Assembly: GCF_025118155.1 (NCBI RefSeq)
Contig: NW_026251430.1
Location: forward strand, 62,001-126,000
Reading direction: 5' to 3'
Source of the DNA: Cokeromyces recurvatus
Lineage: Eukaryota; Mucoromycota; Mucoromycetes; Mucorales; Mucoraceae
DNA length: 64,000 bases
Both the position numbers and the translations under genes were made by a program. A model generated the notes under the pieces. It was given only the letters and a program-made list of their open reading frames with translations, did not search any database and was not told the DNA's origin. Of the stretch, positions 1 through 13,700 are shown one piece after another; position 1 is the stretch's first letter, and the number at the start of each line of letters is the position of its first letter.

Positions 1-10
1 TGATTATCAG

Positions 11-2471
11 ATGTTAAACTTTTCCTCTACTTCAACGGAAGGAAAAAGCAACAATAAGAATATGTCAAATGTATCAGAAAAGACGGTAGAAAAAAACGTT
101 CACAATAAAGATGTTCCTATAAGAGCATCTTATGCCTCAAGACTAGTACCAAGATTAGGACCCTATCTTTTATTAAAAACGCTTGGTGTAGGTGAATTTG
201 GAAAAGTCAAGCTAGGGAAGCATTTTGAGACTGGACAAATAGTAAATATGTCTATCTGATTTATTATTATTATTATTATTCATTTAGAGTTAAAATATTA
301 GGTGGCTGTCAAACTGATTAAAAAGGAGAACATCGATTGTTCAGCAAAACTTGATAAAATCCGAATGGAAATTGTGATTTTAAAGGTAATAATAATAATA
401 ATAAGCATGCTTTTTATTATTATTGTTAATACTAATTTGAACTAATTTTATGCTTAGAGGTTGAATCATCCTTATATTGTTAAATTATTAACTGTTAATG
501 AAACAAACTCTCATCTTGGAATAGTATTAGAACATGCTGAAGGTTAGTTTAAAATAATTTACCGAAGAGCTCTTTTTTTTTTCCCGAATAAACCAAAAAT
601 ATATAATAGGAGGAGAATTATTTGAATACATCTATAGACAACGTTATTTAAAAGAGGAAGAAGCATGTAAGCTTTTTTCTCAATTGATAAGTAGCGTATA
701 TTACATGCATCAACAAAATATTGTACATCGTGATTTAAAACTTGTAAATAATTCTATTTTTTTTTCTTCTTTTCTTTCTTTTCTATTTTTTTTTCTCTCT
801 CCTTTTTTTTTTTTTTTTTTATGTGTATGATATTTAATTTTAAGGAGTTTTTTTTTTTTTTTCTATACACATTTATTTAGGAAAATATCCTTCTAGATCG
901 TCATGGTAATATTATTGTCACTGACTTTGGATTTGCTAATCAGTTTACAAAAAAGACTGGTGATCTGATGTCTACTTCATGTGGGTCACCCGTCTATGCC
1001 GCGCCAGAACTTGTAATGACAGGAAAATCATATTCCGGTAAAGGCGTTGATATATGGTCATGTGGTATTATTCTTTATGCAATGTTATGTGGCTACCTAC
1101 CCTTTGATGATGATAATCAAAACCCAAATAGCGAGAATATTGGACGTCTTTATCGATATATCGTTGCAAATAAACCAAAATATCCAAAATATGTATCTAC
1201 AGTAGCAAAGGATCTCATTGAAAAAATGCTTAATTCTGATCCTAAAGAAAGATGTGATATTGAAACTATCATGAATCATCCTTGGCTTCATAGATATAGG
1301 GAACAGATTTTTAGACCTATAGAAGATCTTGAAAAGGAAACTATCTATGAGAAGGAATTGTTATTGAAATCTATTCAACTTAGCTATGACTTGACACCTG
1401 ATCATTCTAGTATTCAAGATGAAAGCTTCCCTTATGAGCCTGACACGTGTTCATTTATTTCTTCTTGTAGCTATCCAAAAGACATGTATTCAATGAATTC
1501 GATTGTAGAAAATCCTCATCAGAGTGATAAAGCATTGGTGGTCAGCAAAGCTATTCATCATAATACGAAACCAACTATACCAGAAACGCTTATTTCATTA
1601 CCTATAAAAATAGAAACTTCTTTAACAGGTAGTATATCTTTTAAGAAGCAATGTTTAATAATGATGAAAAAATGAGAGAGCGAGCGGGAAAAAGAGAGAA
1701 AGAGACTTACCTTAAAAAAAAAAAAAATAGAAAAAAAGATAGATTATTAGGTAGCAGCACAAGTAGCAATTGTAATAAAAATGACATAACAGCAATAATA
1801 CCTACTATGATGCCCATTGTGAATAATAATAGCACCGTAAAAGCCAAAGTGAAAATAGAAGATAATCATAAAAGTAGTGTACTACCTAATTTGATATCCA
1901 CAACGCAAGATAAATCAAAAAGACAGACAATAATGCAACAAAGGAAAGAAAATCAAAAGTCATCCCTATTACAACGACAGTTTTCATTAAAGAACAAATT
2001 AATCTCAAATCTTAAACGACGATCAACAAGTACTGGTGGTAATAGAAATAATGCAAATACATCTTCTTTAATGCCAAATCAAGAACCTGTCGTTAAAAGA
2101 CATTCATGGCAGCATATGTTTCATCGTAGTATTGTTACAAAGGATCTTCCACCAAATCCACCTGAATCACCTAGCGTTGACCATGCAAAAGGAGAGATCT
2201 TAAAATCATGGTTTAAAATGAAATCAACGCACTCGAAACGTAAGTCCTTGTTTTCATTATGTAAATTCATATACATGTATACATGTATATATATATATTT
2301 TTTTTAAAAAAAAATATGTATGTAGATATGCCTTCAACTTTTACGAGGACTGTAATTAATTTGGGAGGTCAACAACAACAAGGTAGTCAAGATTTATCGA
2401 AAAAGTCATCTTCTCATATAGAGAAAGATACATTAACTCGACAGTCACCACCTATGACATCCACAAACAAT

Positions 2472-2551
<80 letters not shown>

Positions 2552-3113
2552 ACAACAACAACAACAACAACAAAAACCTACTATCGAGGCTGAGATGCGT
2601 ACCTATAAAGGCTCTATGAATCGATCTGCAACTTTCACCTCAAGATCACCTTTAGATGTATTGTTGGAGATCAATAAAGTCTTACTTGTATTAGGAATTG
2701 AAGTGAAAACAGTGGAAGGTTATAAATTAGAATGTACACGACAAGCTGCTACTACTACTACTACTACTGCTACTGCTGCTGCTGCTTCTGCTGTCCATCC
2801 ATCATCATCTGATGATAAAGGAGGAATGCTATCTTCCTCTTATACGATTGAACAGCAACAACAATCTATTTATGGACACCCTAGTTTTGATCGTGGTGAT
2901 GAAATTCGGTTCTCGGTTGAGATTTGTCGCTTTGAAAATTTATCTGGACTCTTTAGTGTACATATTCAGTGTCTTTCCTCTTCTCCTGAAACCTATTCGA
3001 CTTATCAGTTTATTGGTCAAAAATTACTTCGTCTTCTTCAATTCGGTAATGTCATTCGTGATACTAATTTTGATCTCATATTAACGAATCATAATGCCAT
3101 TTATGATACATAA
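11..3113 (+). CDS. KIN4: Kin4-like Ser/Thr protein kinase with C-terminal KA1 domain
   Basis: Seven exons join in frame (11-241, 302-385, 458-542, 610-743, 881-1628, 1751-2239, 2326-3113) to about 852 aa. The frame is open upstream of the first ATG, so the start may lie outside the window. Kinase domain about aa 51-321: glycine loop GVGEFGKV, VAVK lysine, catalytic HRDLKLEN, DFG as TDFGFAN, and activation segment TSCGSPVYAAPE. The insert GYLPFDDDNQNP followed by RLYRYI is typical of fungal Kin4/Ppk1 kinases, which act in spindle-position and stress control in yeast. About aa 695-852 reads as a KA1 membrane/lipid-binding fold (SPLDVLLEI near its start). The linker carries a 34-residue glutamine run (CAG/CAA, 2472-2573) and Thr/Ala-rich repeats. 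The Kin4 subfamily is inferred from motifs; a Kin1/MARK or NUAK-like assignment is the alternative. Confidence 0.85.
2472..2573 (+). repeat. In-frame CAG/CAA repeat (34 Gln)
   Basis: A trinucleotide tract inside the Kin4-like gene, mostly alternating CAG CAA codons with a purer CAA end. It lies in the linker between kinase and KA1 domains. A shorter ACT/GCT tract coding Thr/Ala follows at about 2746-2790. Confidence 0.95.
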
Positions 3114-3458
3114 AAAGAAAAAAAAATGTAATTCTTTATATTATTCTCCTATTTAGACTTTCTATTAAATATACACATAAATAACTTATATATGTATATA
3201 TACATATACATATAAATATATACACATATACACACAATATCATCATCTTAAAAGATATGTTTATAAAATATGCAGATTTAATTTTCTAAAAAGCTCTTGT
3301 TAAGCCTTTTGTATATACATATACATATACACAAATATTTATATGAATTTTAAATAAAAATAAATAAATTGAAATGAAGTGGAAAAGAAAAAAAAAAGAA
3401 AGAAAGAGGTATGAGCAAAAGAGCAAAGAGAGATGAATAATAATAATAATAACATTAA
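3114..3458. other. Convergent intergenic region
   Basis: Shared 3' region between the Kin4-like gene (+) and the SREBP-like gene (-). It holds TATATA/CATATA-rich simple sequence and A-rich runs near 3385-3405. No gene seen. Confidence 0.6.
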
Positions 3459-6400
3459 TTACGTATATCCGCGAAGAATAGATTGCGCTTTATCAGATTT
3501 TTTGATCAAGAGTTGATGACTGTCAAGGTTCTCTTCAGTTGTTGACATGACATCATCAGTATCTGATAGATCACAGGCAGAATCATCATCTCCTGGATGA
3601 TATGCAACAAAGCGTCCAAGTCGACTTAAACGATCCACAATAAATCGACTCCCATTTATAGACTGTAAAGAAGGTAAACGAATCATGCGACGTAAATTTA
3701 ATGTAATCTCACTCACAGATTCTTCAACCAAGATTTCCTTTTCAACACTTTCCAATACTTTCATACTGTCAATCCACGACTCTAAACCAATATAAGAAAC
3801 AACAAATTCAGCTAATATCATAACTGTTGATTCTAAATCCGTCTTTTCGTCTCCTTCACTGATATTTGTTCGAACTTTATTTTGTAGTTTACGAATAGCA
3901 GAACGAAGTACCTCTGCATTTTCTAATTCAACAAGTCCTTGCTTTTGCTTTTCGATATCATTACTTTTTAGAAAGACAGCACCCACAAGGATATGAATCA
4001 TTGCCTTTTTGATAAGTTCATCTAATTGATTTAAAAGAGATTTTTGTGAAATGGTAGAAGCTTTGCAAGTCATAGATCGAGGTACACGTTGAAGTAGAGT
4101 AGGTAACCATCTCTCTGCCTTTTCTATATCATTCTTCCAAATAGCTTCAACAACAGCACCAACAGAAGCCAACCAGTGAGCTAATCGCTGTTGATCACTG
4201 ATTGCATTTAACTCTTCATGTTCAGTAGACTTTATATTTGCAGGTTCAGTTAGTAACATAATATCAGAAAAAGATGTTTCAAGACTTTTGTCAAGGGAAT
4301 TATTCTTATTTTCATAGTGTAAAGCCATTGTATTGATGAGACGTTCAAATTGAATACAAAGGTTATCAAGGAGATGTAAAGTAGAGAGAATAGCGATAGG
4401 TACGATAACAGGAGCAGTGTAGGATATAGATAAAGGTAAATTATCTGTTGTATTTGTAGGGGAGGATGTTTGATTACGAATAATTTTCATCATTTCTTCC
4501 CAGGCATAAGTGTTGGGTATATCTTCAATAGAATTATAATCTTGATCAGGGTCTATCCAAGCAAGGGATTGCATCCAAATATAACTCTCCTCAGTATACG
4601 AATCAAGATTTACTTCATCATCGTTCTGACCTTTACTATGATTGACAGCAAGAGACCAAAAGTAATTTGATATTCTTTCAGTAATATGTTGTTTAGGGAG
4701 GACAAGAGAGAAGATGATGGCAGCAGTAGCGTAAGCACGAGCACGAGTTTGATTGACATGTTCATGAGAATCTTCATCAAGTAGATCAACCAAGTTAATC
4801 ATACGAAAGCAAGAATAGAGCATTGTCAAGCGAGTATTGACAAGTGCACCGCCAAGACATTTTGTTTCATTTAGTTTAATCCATTTACATACCTGATCCC
4901 ATTCTTCATCAGGATTTCTACTTTCATTTTCACCATACATAATATCATAACCAAGGATATGATGAGAGAAAATACGGATTGCTTCTTTGCATAAAGGAAA
5001 TATAGCTGTTAAGGTACTTTCAGGTAAGTATTCTTGACGCTTCATTGATTTTTCAAGTATAGTATAGACTTGTCGAGATTTAAGTTCACCCGGTGTAACA
5101 TTATTATTCAATAATTCTTTACGGGGAGTCATTGTTCGTTTTGTTCGAGTCACGCGTTTTAATTTAAAAGAAGAGCCAAACAACATAAACTTGGCATAAG
5201 GGAATAATAATTGAATAATGCAAATGATAAATACAACTGTTCGCAAAGCAGACCTAATAAATAACTAGATGTTAATATGAATTTTTTTTTTTTTTGTAAT
5301 TTTTACCATCCACTATCAAAATTAAATAAAGAGCCAAGAAAAGATTCAGGAGAAGTGTTGGCATCATTCAAATTTTTAGACACTGTATCAACAACAGTTC
5401 TTGAATTATGATGATGATTTTGATATTGATCATCAGAACTTGGACCAGAGGTTAAAGGGGAAGTTGAAAAAAAGGTAATACACATGAAAAGAGCCATAAA
5501 GATTCGATTTGTCATTGCAGGTGGAGTCACTGGATCCAATGAAACCGGGGAACTAGAAGAAGATTCATAATCATCTAAGGTCTCCTGTTGATGATCAGCA
5601 TATCTTGCACGTTTTCTATTAGAAGCCTTTCTTTGTTGCTCTTGCTGTTTCTGGAATTGACGTTCCAACACACGTTGTTTTTGTAACTCTTGTTCTCTTT
5701 GTTGCTTCTGTAAATAATATTGCTGTAAAATATCAGGGCCACCAGGAAGCTGACTTAAGATATGTTGAAGAGTTTGATTCTCACGACGCATATCTTCACC
5801 TGTCTTTTTTAAATGATGAATGTATTCTGTTGCTTTTCTTAAAATAGTTGCTTTATTTAATTTTGTAGCTACAGCAACCCCGTCCAAATATTCTTCGCTA
5901 TCATCACCATCATCATCTTCCTCATCACCCCCTTTATGTGGACGCTTATTAGTACGAGAATTATTATCTTTCACTTTAGCATGTAAGAGCGCAGGTACAG
6001 CATTTTTTAGTTCAGCAATACGGTCATTAATATTATTACGATAACGCCGCTCGATAGCATTATGAGCAGTCTTTTTATGTTGACGAACTCCGTTTGATGA
6101 TGCATTATTTGCAACATTATTTGCAGTATTATTCATCATATTATTAGATTTTAAACGTTGAATAGGAACTTTACCTAAAATAAAATAAATTAAAAGATTT
6201 CATTGGTTAAAAATTAAAAAATTTTTAAAAAAGATTTACATGTATATGGACACACATATTAAAAAAAAAAAACCAACCTTGAGTAGTTTTAGTCGTGTCA
6301 CTTGGAGTTCTATTTGTCAATAAACTAGTAGTAGCTGTTGTATTATTATTATTATTATTAGCAATATTAGTATTATTCCAATTCATAAAGTCAAGCGAAG

Positions 6401-6938
6401 GTATAGGCAGGTTTGAATCTTTAGGAGAAGATTGTATATCTGAAATGGGAGAAGTTTGTTGAAATAAAGGCATATCATGTTGTAGTTGAGAAGGTTGAGG
6501 AGATAAGGAAAGATTTGTTTGAATGTTATTATTTTGTGGAGATGAATAAGGTAAAGATTCTGGACTAGCATATTCTTGTTTAATGTTATTGTTTACATTA
6601 GTTGTTGAATGATTATAAATAGATTTAAATTGTTGTTGTTGCGGTGATAATAGGTCAGCAACAGGGTCATACAATAATGCCATATCATTGTTATTATTCA
6701 TAAATATAGGTTGAGCTTGTTCCATTCTATTGTTAGTGATTGAATTATATAATTGACTATCCATTGGTAAATATTTATCGAAATCTTGCCAAGTATCTTG
6801 TTGAAGAAGAGCAGCTTGAGCTTGTTGTTGTAATTCCATGTCGAATTGAGAAAGTGAAAAGTAATTTGAAGAATCTTCTTCTAACATCGCACTTGAATCG
6901 GCAAATAGATCAATTGGAAGTGGTGCGAACGCTTCCAT
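3459..6938 (-). CDS. SRE1: SREBP-type membrane-anchored bHLH transcription factor
   Basis: Three exons join in frame (6938-6278, 6174-5307, 5253-3459) to about 1107 aa. The first exon is an Asn/Gln-rich acidic region starting MEAFAPLP. The bHLH begins near aa 250 with HNAIERRYRNN; the Tyr in ERRYR is the SREBP hallmark. A basic/Gln-rich zipper follows. Two hydrophobic segments, about aa 443 (IFMALFMCITFF) and aa 514 (VVFIICIIQLLF), flank a roughly 55-residue loop, giving the SREBP hairpin, and a long C-terminal regulatory half follows. In the family the N-terminal half is released from ER/Golgi membrane when sterol or oxygen is low and activates sterol synthesis genes. The intron between exons 2 and 3 falls inside the loop, so the two halves look like separate genes in a simple ORF view. 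The 5' end faces the TRP-like gene across a shared 493 nt region. Confidence 0.9.
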
Positions 6939-7431
6939 TTTTTTTTTTATTTTATTTTTTAGTATTAAATGAAGATTTGTGCGTAGAATAAAAGAAGAAG
7001 AAGAGAAAAAGAAAAAATAGAAAATTAAAACTTTCTCCACTTACATCCCTCCCCCACTTAACCACTCATAATGGTAGAAAAGATAAAATAAAAGTCCGAT
7101 TACCAACTTTTGAACGTGTGAAAAAAAAATGGCCTGATTATATTTATAGTCCAAAATACGATGATATACAATTTGGACGGCTAAAGAATTAACAATGGCA
7201 GTAATAAGTCATCTATATAATTGAACGTCACATTATTGATTTAGTGTTATTGATCTTTAAAATGTATAGTGCATTACAAGTAAAATAGATTGTTTTACTG
7301 TAAATATAAAGAAACAATAATAAAAGGACTATTATATATACAACATTTATTTTAGTTTTTAAAGTTGTTGAATACAAAATATGAATTGCTTTTAATAGAA
7401 TCTTCTTCTTCCTTTTTGTGTAATAAAAGAA
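6939..7431. promoter_or_regulatory. Divergent promoter region, SREBP-like / TRP-like
   Basis: About 490 nt between two divergent starts. It has a pyrimidine-rich CT/CCCCCAC patch near 7038-7060, a TAATAAAA-rich middle and TATATATA at about 7333. No perfect sterol regulatory element is seen; the CCCCCAC patch is only a weak resemblance. Confidence 0.4.
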
Positions 7432-9773
7432 ATGGATATAAAATTTTTATGGTTTATTTTACTATTAAAATTAACAAGGACACTAGCAATAAAAAATTAC
7501 ACTTTATGTACGAATGATGCTGGTAATTATTTATTTCAGATTGATTGGGCAAATGCAAGTTTCAATACTTTCAATTTCCAGCTTTCTTTTGACATCTTTG
7601 GCATAACAAATATAAATAAGAATCAATCATGTATGTATGCATGTTATGTAAGAAAGGCTTGCGTGTAATTGACTAATTCAGCGTTTACTAGACTATTTTG
7701 CAGAAAAGACACAAATTGAAGTAGGCATTTCTAATAAACATAAATTTAATTGGATAAATCAATTTTGTAAAAATGATAATAAATGTCCTACAATAACGAC
7801 TATGATTTCTAATAATTGGACTTTATTTCAAAAGGTATTATCATTTATATGCTCTGTTATATCTTCAATGTTTGTCATATTCATATCAAGTTAAATTAAT
7901 TAGACTCTACAATTACAAGAATTTCATTTACCATTAGCAGATATCAATACTCAATATTCAACTTGGATAGTAACAGATAATAATCAAATTAGTCAACAAA
8001 TGATATGTCTTCAATTGGCTCCTATAGGTTATCAAGATCCATTTTGGGCTCATCTCTTTACTTATCTTCCTATCTCTATTGGCTTATTCATATTACTAAT
8101 TACTTTCTTTTCTATCTATGCAACGACTCCAATCATGGTTGAAGATAATAATAGGATATTTGTACTTAATTATTTACCTACTGCAATACAACTTCGATTA
8201 CCTGATATCTCTGAAGTAATTTACTATGCACAATTTATATTTACTATGGGTCTTCTGAACTTGTCTTATCCAAAGTTTTATCCTTTATTTTCTTCTAATT
8301 TTGCTTGGAGTTTTCTATTATTTCCAATTCGATGGATTATAAAGGATAATAATACATTATCTGAAGCAAGTCAATATCCAGAAGATGATGACTCGACTGT
8401 TTATTTTGATACTGGAATTTTAAATATGACAAATAGAATAGATCTCGATATGAATTACCTGTTTGTTACAGTCTTGGTTTATTTTTTACTACTTGTCGTT
8501 ACACTTTTACTATTGAAAAGTATGTTCAAGTCTTTATTTTCAAGTCAATATGTTGGAATAAAAAGAAGAAGAAAAGTAATGCCTTTCGCTTTATTCTTGA
8601 ATCATGTTCTTAGTAAGATTAAGAATCAATGATATACATACATACATACATACATAAAACTAATTTGTTACTATAGGTACCATGTTACAATGTATGACCC
8701 TCTTTTATCTTCCATTAACATTGACAGGTTTATATCAACTTATGTTATCAGCTCCATGGTATATATTATTGTCTGCTGCAATCGTGATCGTCTTTTTATC
8801 TTCTCTATTATATGCTTGGATTGGATTTATTATGCTTAGATTGAATGGTGGTGATACCATCTTGATTCAACCTTCTACTTTTGAAAGGACAAATTCACTT
8901 TACTTTATGTTTACTGAGAGACAAAGGAAATTCTTTTTATATACTATTTTACATAAATTGGTTCTTTCACTCATAGTAGGTTTATTTCAACGAAATGGTA
9001 CAGCTCAACTTATTGTCATTATCGTCATTGAAACTATCTATTTCGGTCTTCAATTATTTAAATGTCCATATGCAACAAATCAAATTAATATCTTTTATAT
9101 AACAATCGGTTTCTTTAGACTATCTCATGTCTTGTTAAATATCGTTTACCTGCCTAGTTTACAATTATCTGAACATGATAAACAAGTAGTTGCTTATGTT
9201 CAAATCTGTTTTCATATGCTTTGTTTTATTCTTCTTTTCTCTTTTACGCTTAAAAATCTATTTAATATCCTCCTTGGGACATTAGATAATCAATTTAAAG
9301 GACAAAACCCGGTACCTGCTGTCCGTATGTTAAGATGGCGACGATATAAAAGAAATAACAAGAGTAAGAACCCGAGTCATCAATATCAATTGCATCCTGC
9401 CCAGGAATACCTTCCTAATGAAAATCACTTGATGATTGTACAAAATGAAGGAATAGAAAATAATAAATTATCTTTTATAGCAATGCCATCGTTAAAAGGA
9501 ATCAACAGTAACGAAGAAAATAATCAGTCCAAGATAATCCATGATAGACAGCAACCCTATACCAGTCTATTATCATCTATACAAAAAGATGACATAATAG
9601 AGGGACCATCACGCTATTATCTTTCAGATTCAACACAGACATCTGTACTACATCATACTCCCCCTCCTATACCACCACCACATATTGAGTTACCCAACAA
9701 AATAAGACATCATCAACAACAACAACAAGTAGTAGTAGTAAGGGAGATGGTGAATGACAATCATATGCAATGA
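7432..9773 (+). CDS. Fungal TRP-like channel protein (Flc/Pkd2 family)
   Basis: Four exons (7432-7630, 7692-7834, 7904-8612, 8677-9773) give about 715 aa. A signal peptide (FLWFILLLKLTRTLA) leads into a Cys-containing lumenal ML-like domain (NYTLCTNDAG at its start). About eight or nine hydrophobic segments follow, including the blocks around LLNLSYPKFYP and FAWSFLLFPIRWI, which are diagnostic of fungal TRP/Flc proteins. The tail after about aa 560 is cytoplasmic and basic, then polar and Pro-rich. In yeasts these proteins sit in ER, vacuole or plasma membrane and act in calcium handling, flavin transport and wall integrity. The first intron (GTATGT...CTAG, 61 nt) was chosen because other nearby splice sites bring stops. 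Confidence 0.85.
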
Positions 9774-9950
9774 ATAAATAAAAAGACAAAGATACTAATA
9801 AAGCAAAATCAGTAATAATAATAATAGCATAGAAACTTTGTTTGCGCTATGAATAAAATATGCTTAATCTCTTTAGTTATTAATATCTCAGTTACTAGAA
9901 TATAATAAATTCGGTTTTAAGTATAGTTACAGTATTTGGCTTTAACAGTG

Positions 9951-9991
<41 letters not shown>

Positions 9992-10779
9992 GAAATCAAT
10001 CATACCTATAAATAGTTTTGGCATACATACATACATGCATACATACATGTGTGTGTGTGTGTGCGAACATAGTCTTGTATAATAAATCACGAATACCTTT
10101 ATCAGTAAGTAAAGCACATTGTGCAAGGTTTGAATATTCTTGAACTACTACGGGTACATTTGATTTGTTTAAAGTCACCTAATAATCTTGATAACTCATT
10201 TGTGCTTGACGTATGACAGAGTGATAAAGTATAGAACATTAGAAGAAAATTAAGTACAACAACAGTCAATTGAGCAAGTAATTTTTTGTTTTTTCTGAAA
10301 AAATGATGATAGTGCTCGAGCTTCGACCCAAAAATGGGATTTTTATTATTCGCTTTTTTTCGAGAACAAATTGGAAGTATTTATTGTTGTATTGCGCAAC
10401 CGTACATCTTTGTTTGTTAAAGCAGACGAATTTAATTTTCAAGTAGATATTTTGACTAGTTACATTATTGTCTCTAATGAAAAGAATGATATCCGTTAAG
10501 ACACTCTTACATTAGATCATTATTATTATTATTTCCATCTTTATAATAGAAAAAAAAAGTAGTGTACTATTGAATTATACTTTCTTTATAAACGATAATG
10601 CCTTTTTTTTATTATTATTATTAGAGTAAATAAATAATGCAAACAAATGTATGTCTTCTTCAGCAGGAAAATAACATATATAACTATTTATATTATTATG
10701 TGGGTGTGAGGGGAGGAAAGGTTTGTACAGCCAATTTTGTATATTTGTTAAAAAGAAAGCAAATGACACAAAATGACTA
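9774..10779. other. Intergenic region with homopolymer and orphan LRR-like coding
   Basis: Convergent gap between the TRP-like gene and the UBX-LRR locus. It holds an A run (about 9950-9988), (CATA)n/(TG)n simple repeats at 10022-10065, and a minus-strand stretch at about 10074-10182 that reads like one LRR repeat (contains LLTDKGIRDLLYK) but joins no upstream exon in frame. The rest, 10190-10760, shows nothing coding. Confidence 0.5.
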
Positions 10780-13700
10780 TTATAGCTTTATTTTTTTTAT
10801 TTGCATCTCATTACCTAGTAGTTTTGAAATGCCATCATCAGTCACTAAAGTTCGATCAAGATAAAGTGTCTCTAGTTCACTCAAATCTAAATGATTTTAT
10901 TTAATTTAATTTCAAAATACATATTATTCAAGTTAAATACCTTTTAATAGTACAATTCCTTCATCTGATACTTTAGTTCCATCTAAACTCAAATAACGTA
11001 ACTTTTTCATACATGCAATAGATTGAAGACCTTCATCAGTCACGTTGAAAAACCCTGTTAAATCAAGGTAGTCTAAGGGTAAATCTAGTATTGTTATGTT
11101 TTACATTAGCTTAGCTTACAATACACAACTAAATAATAAATGATGAATATTAAACCTTTGAATTTTGATAAAACATTATCAAGCTTATGTTCACGGTTTG
11201 GAAATTGAATATATCTTAGTTGAGTTAACTCTATACAGCAACAAAAGAAAAAATAGTAAGATAATTTTGCATATGAATATTAGATAATATAGAGTGTATA
11301 CCTCTTGGAAGAAAAGACAAACTTCTTGTAGTCAAAAATTCACAACCACCTAATTTGAGTTCAATAAGCATATGAAGTTGGCAAACTATATGTATTATAT
11401 CTCTATCAAGTAAGCAGGTATGACTAAGATCTAAATGCTTTAACTTAATTTCGGGATCCTTTCTTAAACGTAACTCTTGTTGTTGGTGTTGAATATAAGT
11501 ATACGCTAAAGATAGTTGTAAAAGATGTGTAAATCCTAAATATGAAATAGATACGTGACTATGAATAAATAAAGACTATACATTTATATATTCATATATG
11601 TACCATTTATAATAGAGACTAGAATATTATTTTCTTTCATATGTTTATTCAAGTGTAAACAGCCATCAAGAATTAATATTTCGAGTCGATCTTTAAATTT
11701 TGCATTGACTGTCATGGATAAAAGTCCATGATCTGTAATCTTAGTTTTTGATAAATTAAGATAACTAAGATTATACAAGTCTAATATAAATTAGTGTTTT
11801 GTTAATACAACACATAAAATAAAATAAAACTCTCTTACTTTCAAGTGATTTTAAGCCTTTGTCTGTCACTTTACAGTTACTTAGATCCAAATAATTCAAG
11901 TGTTTTAGTCCTAAAAGAAAAGGGACTTAGTATAGAGAATAAAATACTTACTATGATGGGAAAAAAAAAACTACCTGTTAAAGAGTGAATACCATGATCT
12001 GTAACAATATCACATCCACGGAGACTTAGTCTAGTAACAGATAGAGATGAATTTGATTTTGCTAATTCATCCACTAATGAATTAGTGCAATATTGATATG
12101 AATCTAATACTACATTTTGCAAATAACTATATAAAAAAGTATGAAATGAATCTATATTATATGTGTATATATTTTTTACCATTTTTTTGCTAGTCTACTC
12201 AGAGTTGACACATTTAATTTTCCATTTTTTACTAAATAATCTAATAAAGATTCTGCTACTTCAGATGATACATTCATAAGGTTTTTAAGTAATTATTTGC
12301 ACTTGGTGAATATTGCAATAAGAGTCCTATTATACAATACAATTATTTTAATGATTTTTTTTTTTTTTTTTTTTTTTTGCAAGTCCCCATTACCTATTAC
12401 TGAAATTGAACAGATCTCTTTCAATGTTTGTATACATTGTTTTATACTTTTACTCTTATGTTGTGGGTTACTATTATCTTCATGAACCAAAGATAAACGA
12501 CGATTTTCAAAAGCATTCAAAAAATTAGATCGTCTATTGATAACAGCCATTTCTTCTTCTTCTTCTTCTATTGAACTATTTGCAGTAGAGTTATTTTCAT
12601 CATTAAGATGAGAAGATGGTGAAGGATCAGTTAAACGATGCCCTGTTTCTACTGTTTCATTCCAAAGAAAAGTTTGATGAGGATGAAGTATGGCATTTAA
12701 ATGGTTCAAATCAAATATGTCTTCATTATCGTCTGTATCCATTTCATTCTATGGATATCTTTTTTTGTTTAGAAAATAATTTACTATTTATATCGTATTA
12801 AAGAAATATAAGTTACATGGATAACATCATTTAAACTTTCTGACGTATCATTCATAGATCCATTAGTATCTTCTTGATGTATTGTTTCATCAGTACTTGT
12901 TGCATTGAATTGAATTAGTTTAACATTTAAAGCAACATTTGGTAAAAATTCTGCTTCATGCATGTTCAATAAACCATCCTGAATAGTAAAACTCTTTCTC
13001 GGGAAAGTCTATGTGCAAATAAATAAATGTCATATTTTAGCTTTTCTTTTCTTTTTTTTCTTTTTTTTTTTACTCTATCTAACGATATATTCTCTATAGA
13101 CAAGTCCTGTTGCAAAGATAACTTCATTTCCTTGTCTAGAACAAAAAATAGTACATCTTTTACTGTTGCTTCTACAGGAAAATATTCGCGAACAATTGAA
13201 AAATCTGTAAGTTTGAACTAAATATTGTTCCCCAAAAAAAAACAAAAAAAGAAAAGAAAGAGAGAGAGAGAGAGTAAATATAATAATATTATTTTTGTTA
13301 TAAGCGTAGATATATTACTTGAATATATGCAAAATTTTGTGTTTCTGATAAAGATAAAGCACTCTTGTCAATGTTTTGTTTTTGCTGTTGTTGTCGTTCA
13401 TTCCAAGTGCGTTGCTTTATTCTACGTCTTCTTTCTTTGTCTTGTTCAATATCTATTAATATCTTTTTTTTCGCTTCCTTCTCTCTTCTTTTTTCTTGAT
13501 TTAACTCATCAGTAAGACGTTTGAATTCCTTTTGCTGAAGTAATTTGCTATTTTCATTCTCTTTTTCTTTTTCCTATTTTTTATTTATTTTAAAGTGACG
13601 GCATAAATATTCTGTCATCATATGATTATAATATCTTTGTTTCTTACTGATAATATGGGTATGCTAAGCATAGACGAAGAAGAAGAAGAAGAAGAAGCTA

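Noticed and set aside
5820..6044. Plus-strand ORF over the SREBP bHLH region
   Set aside because: Antisense shadow of the bHLH coding exon.
12293..12742. Unspliced ORF ending in a Lys run and VLYNRTLIAIF
   Set aside because: The Lys run is an A homopolymer inside an intron. Splicing at ATAG|GTAATG gives a better continuation.
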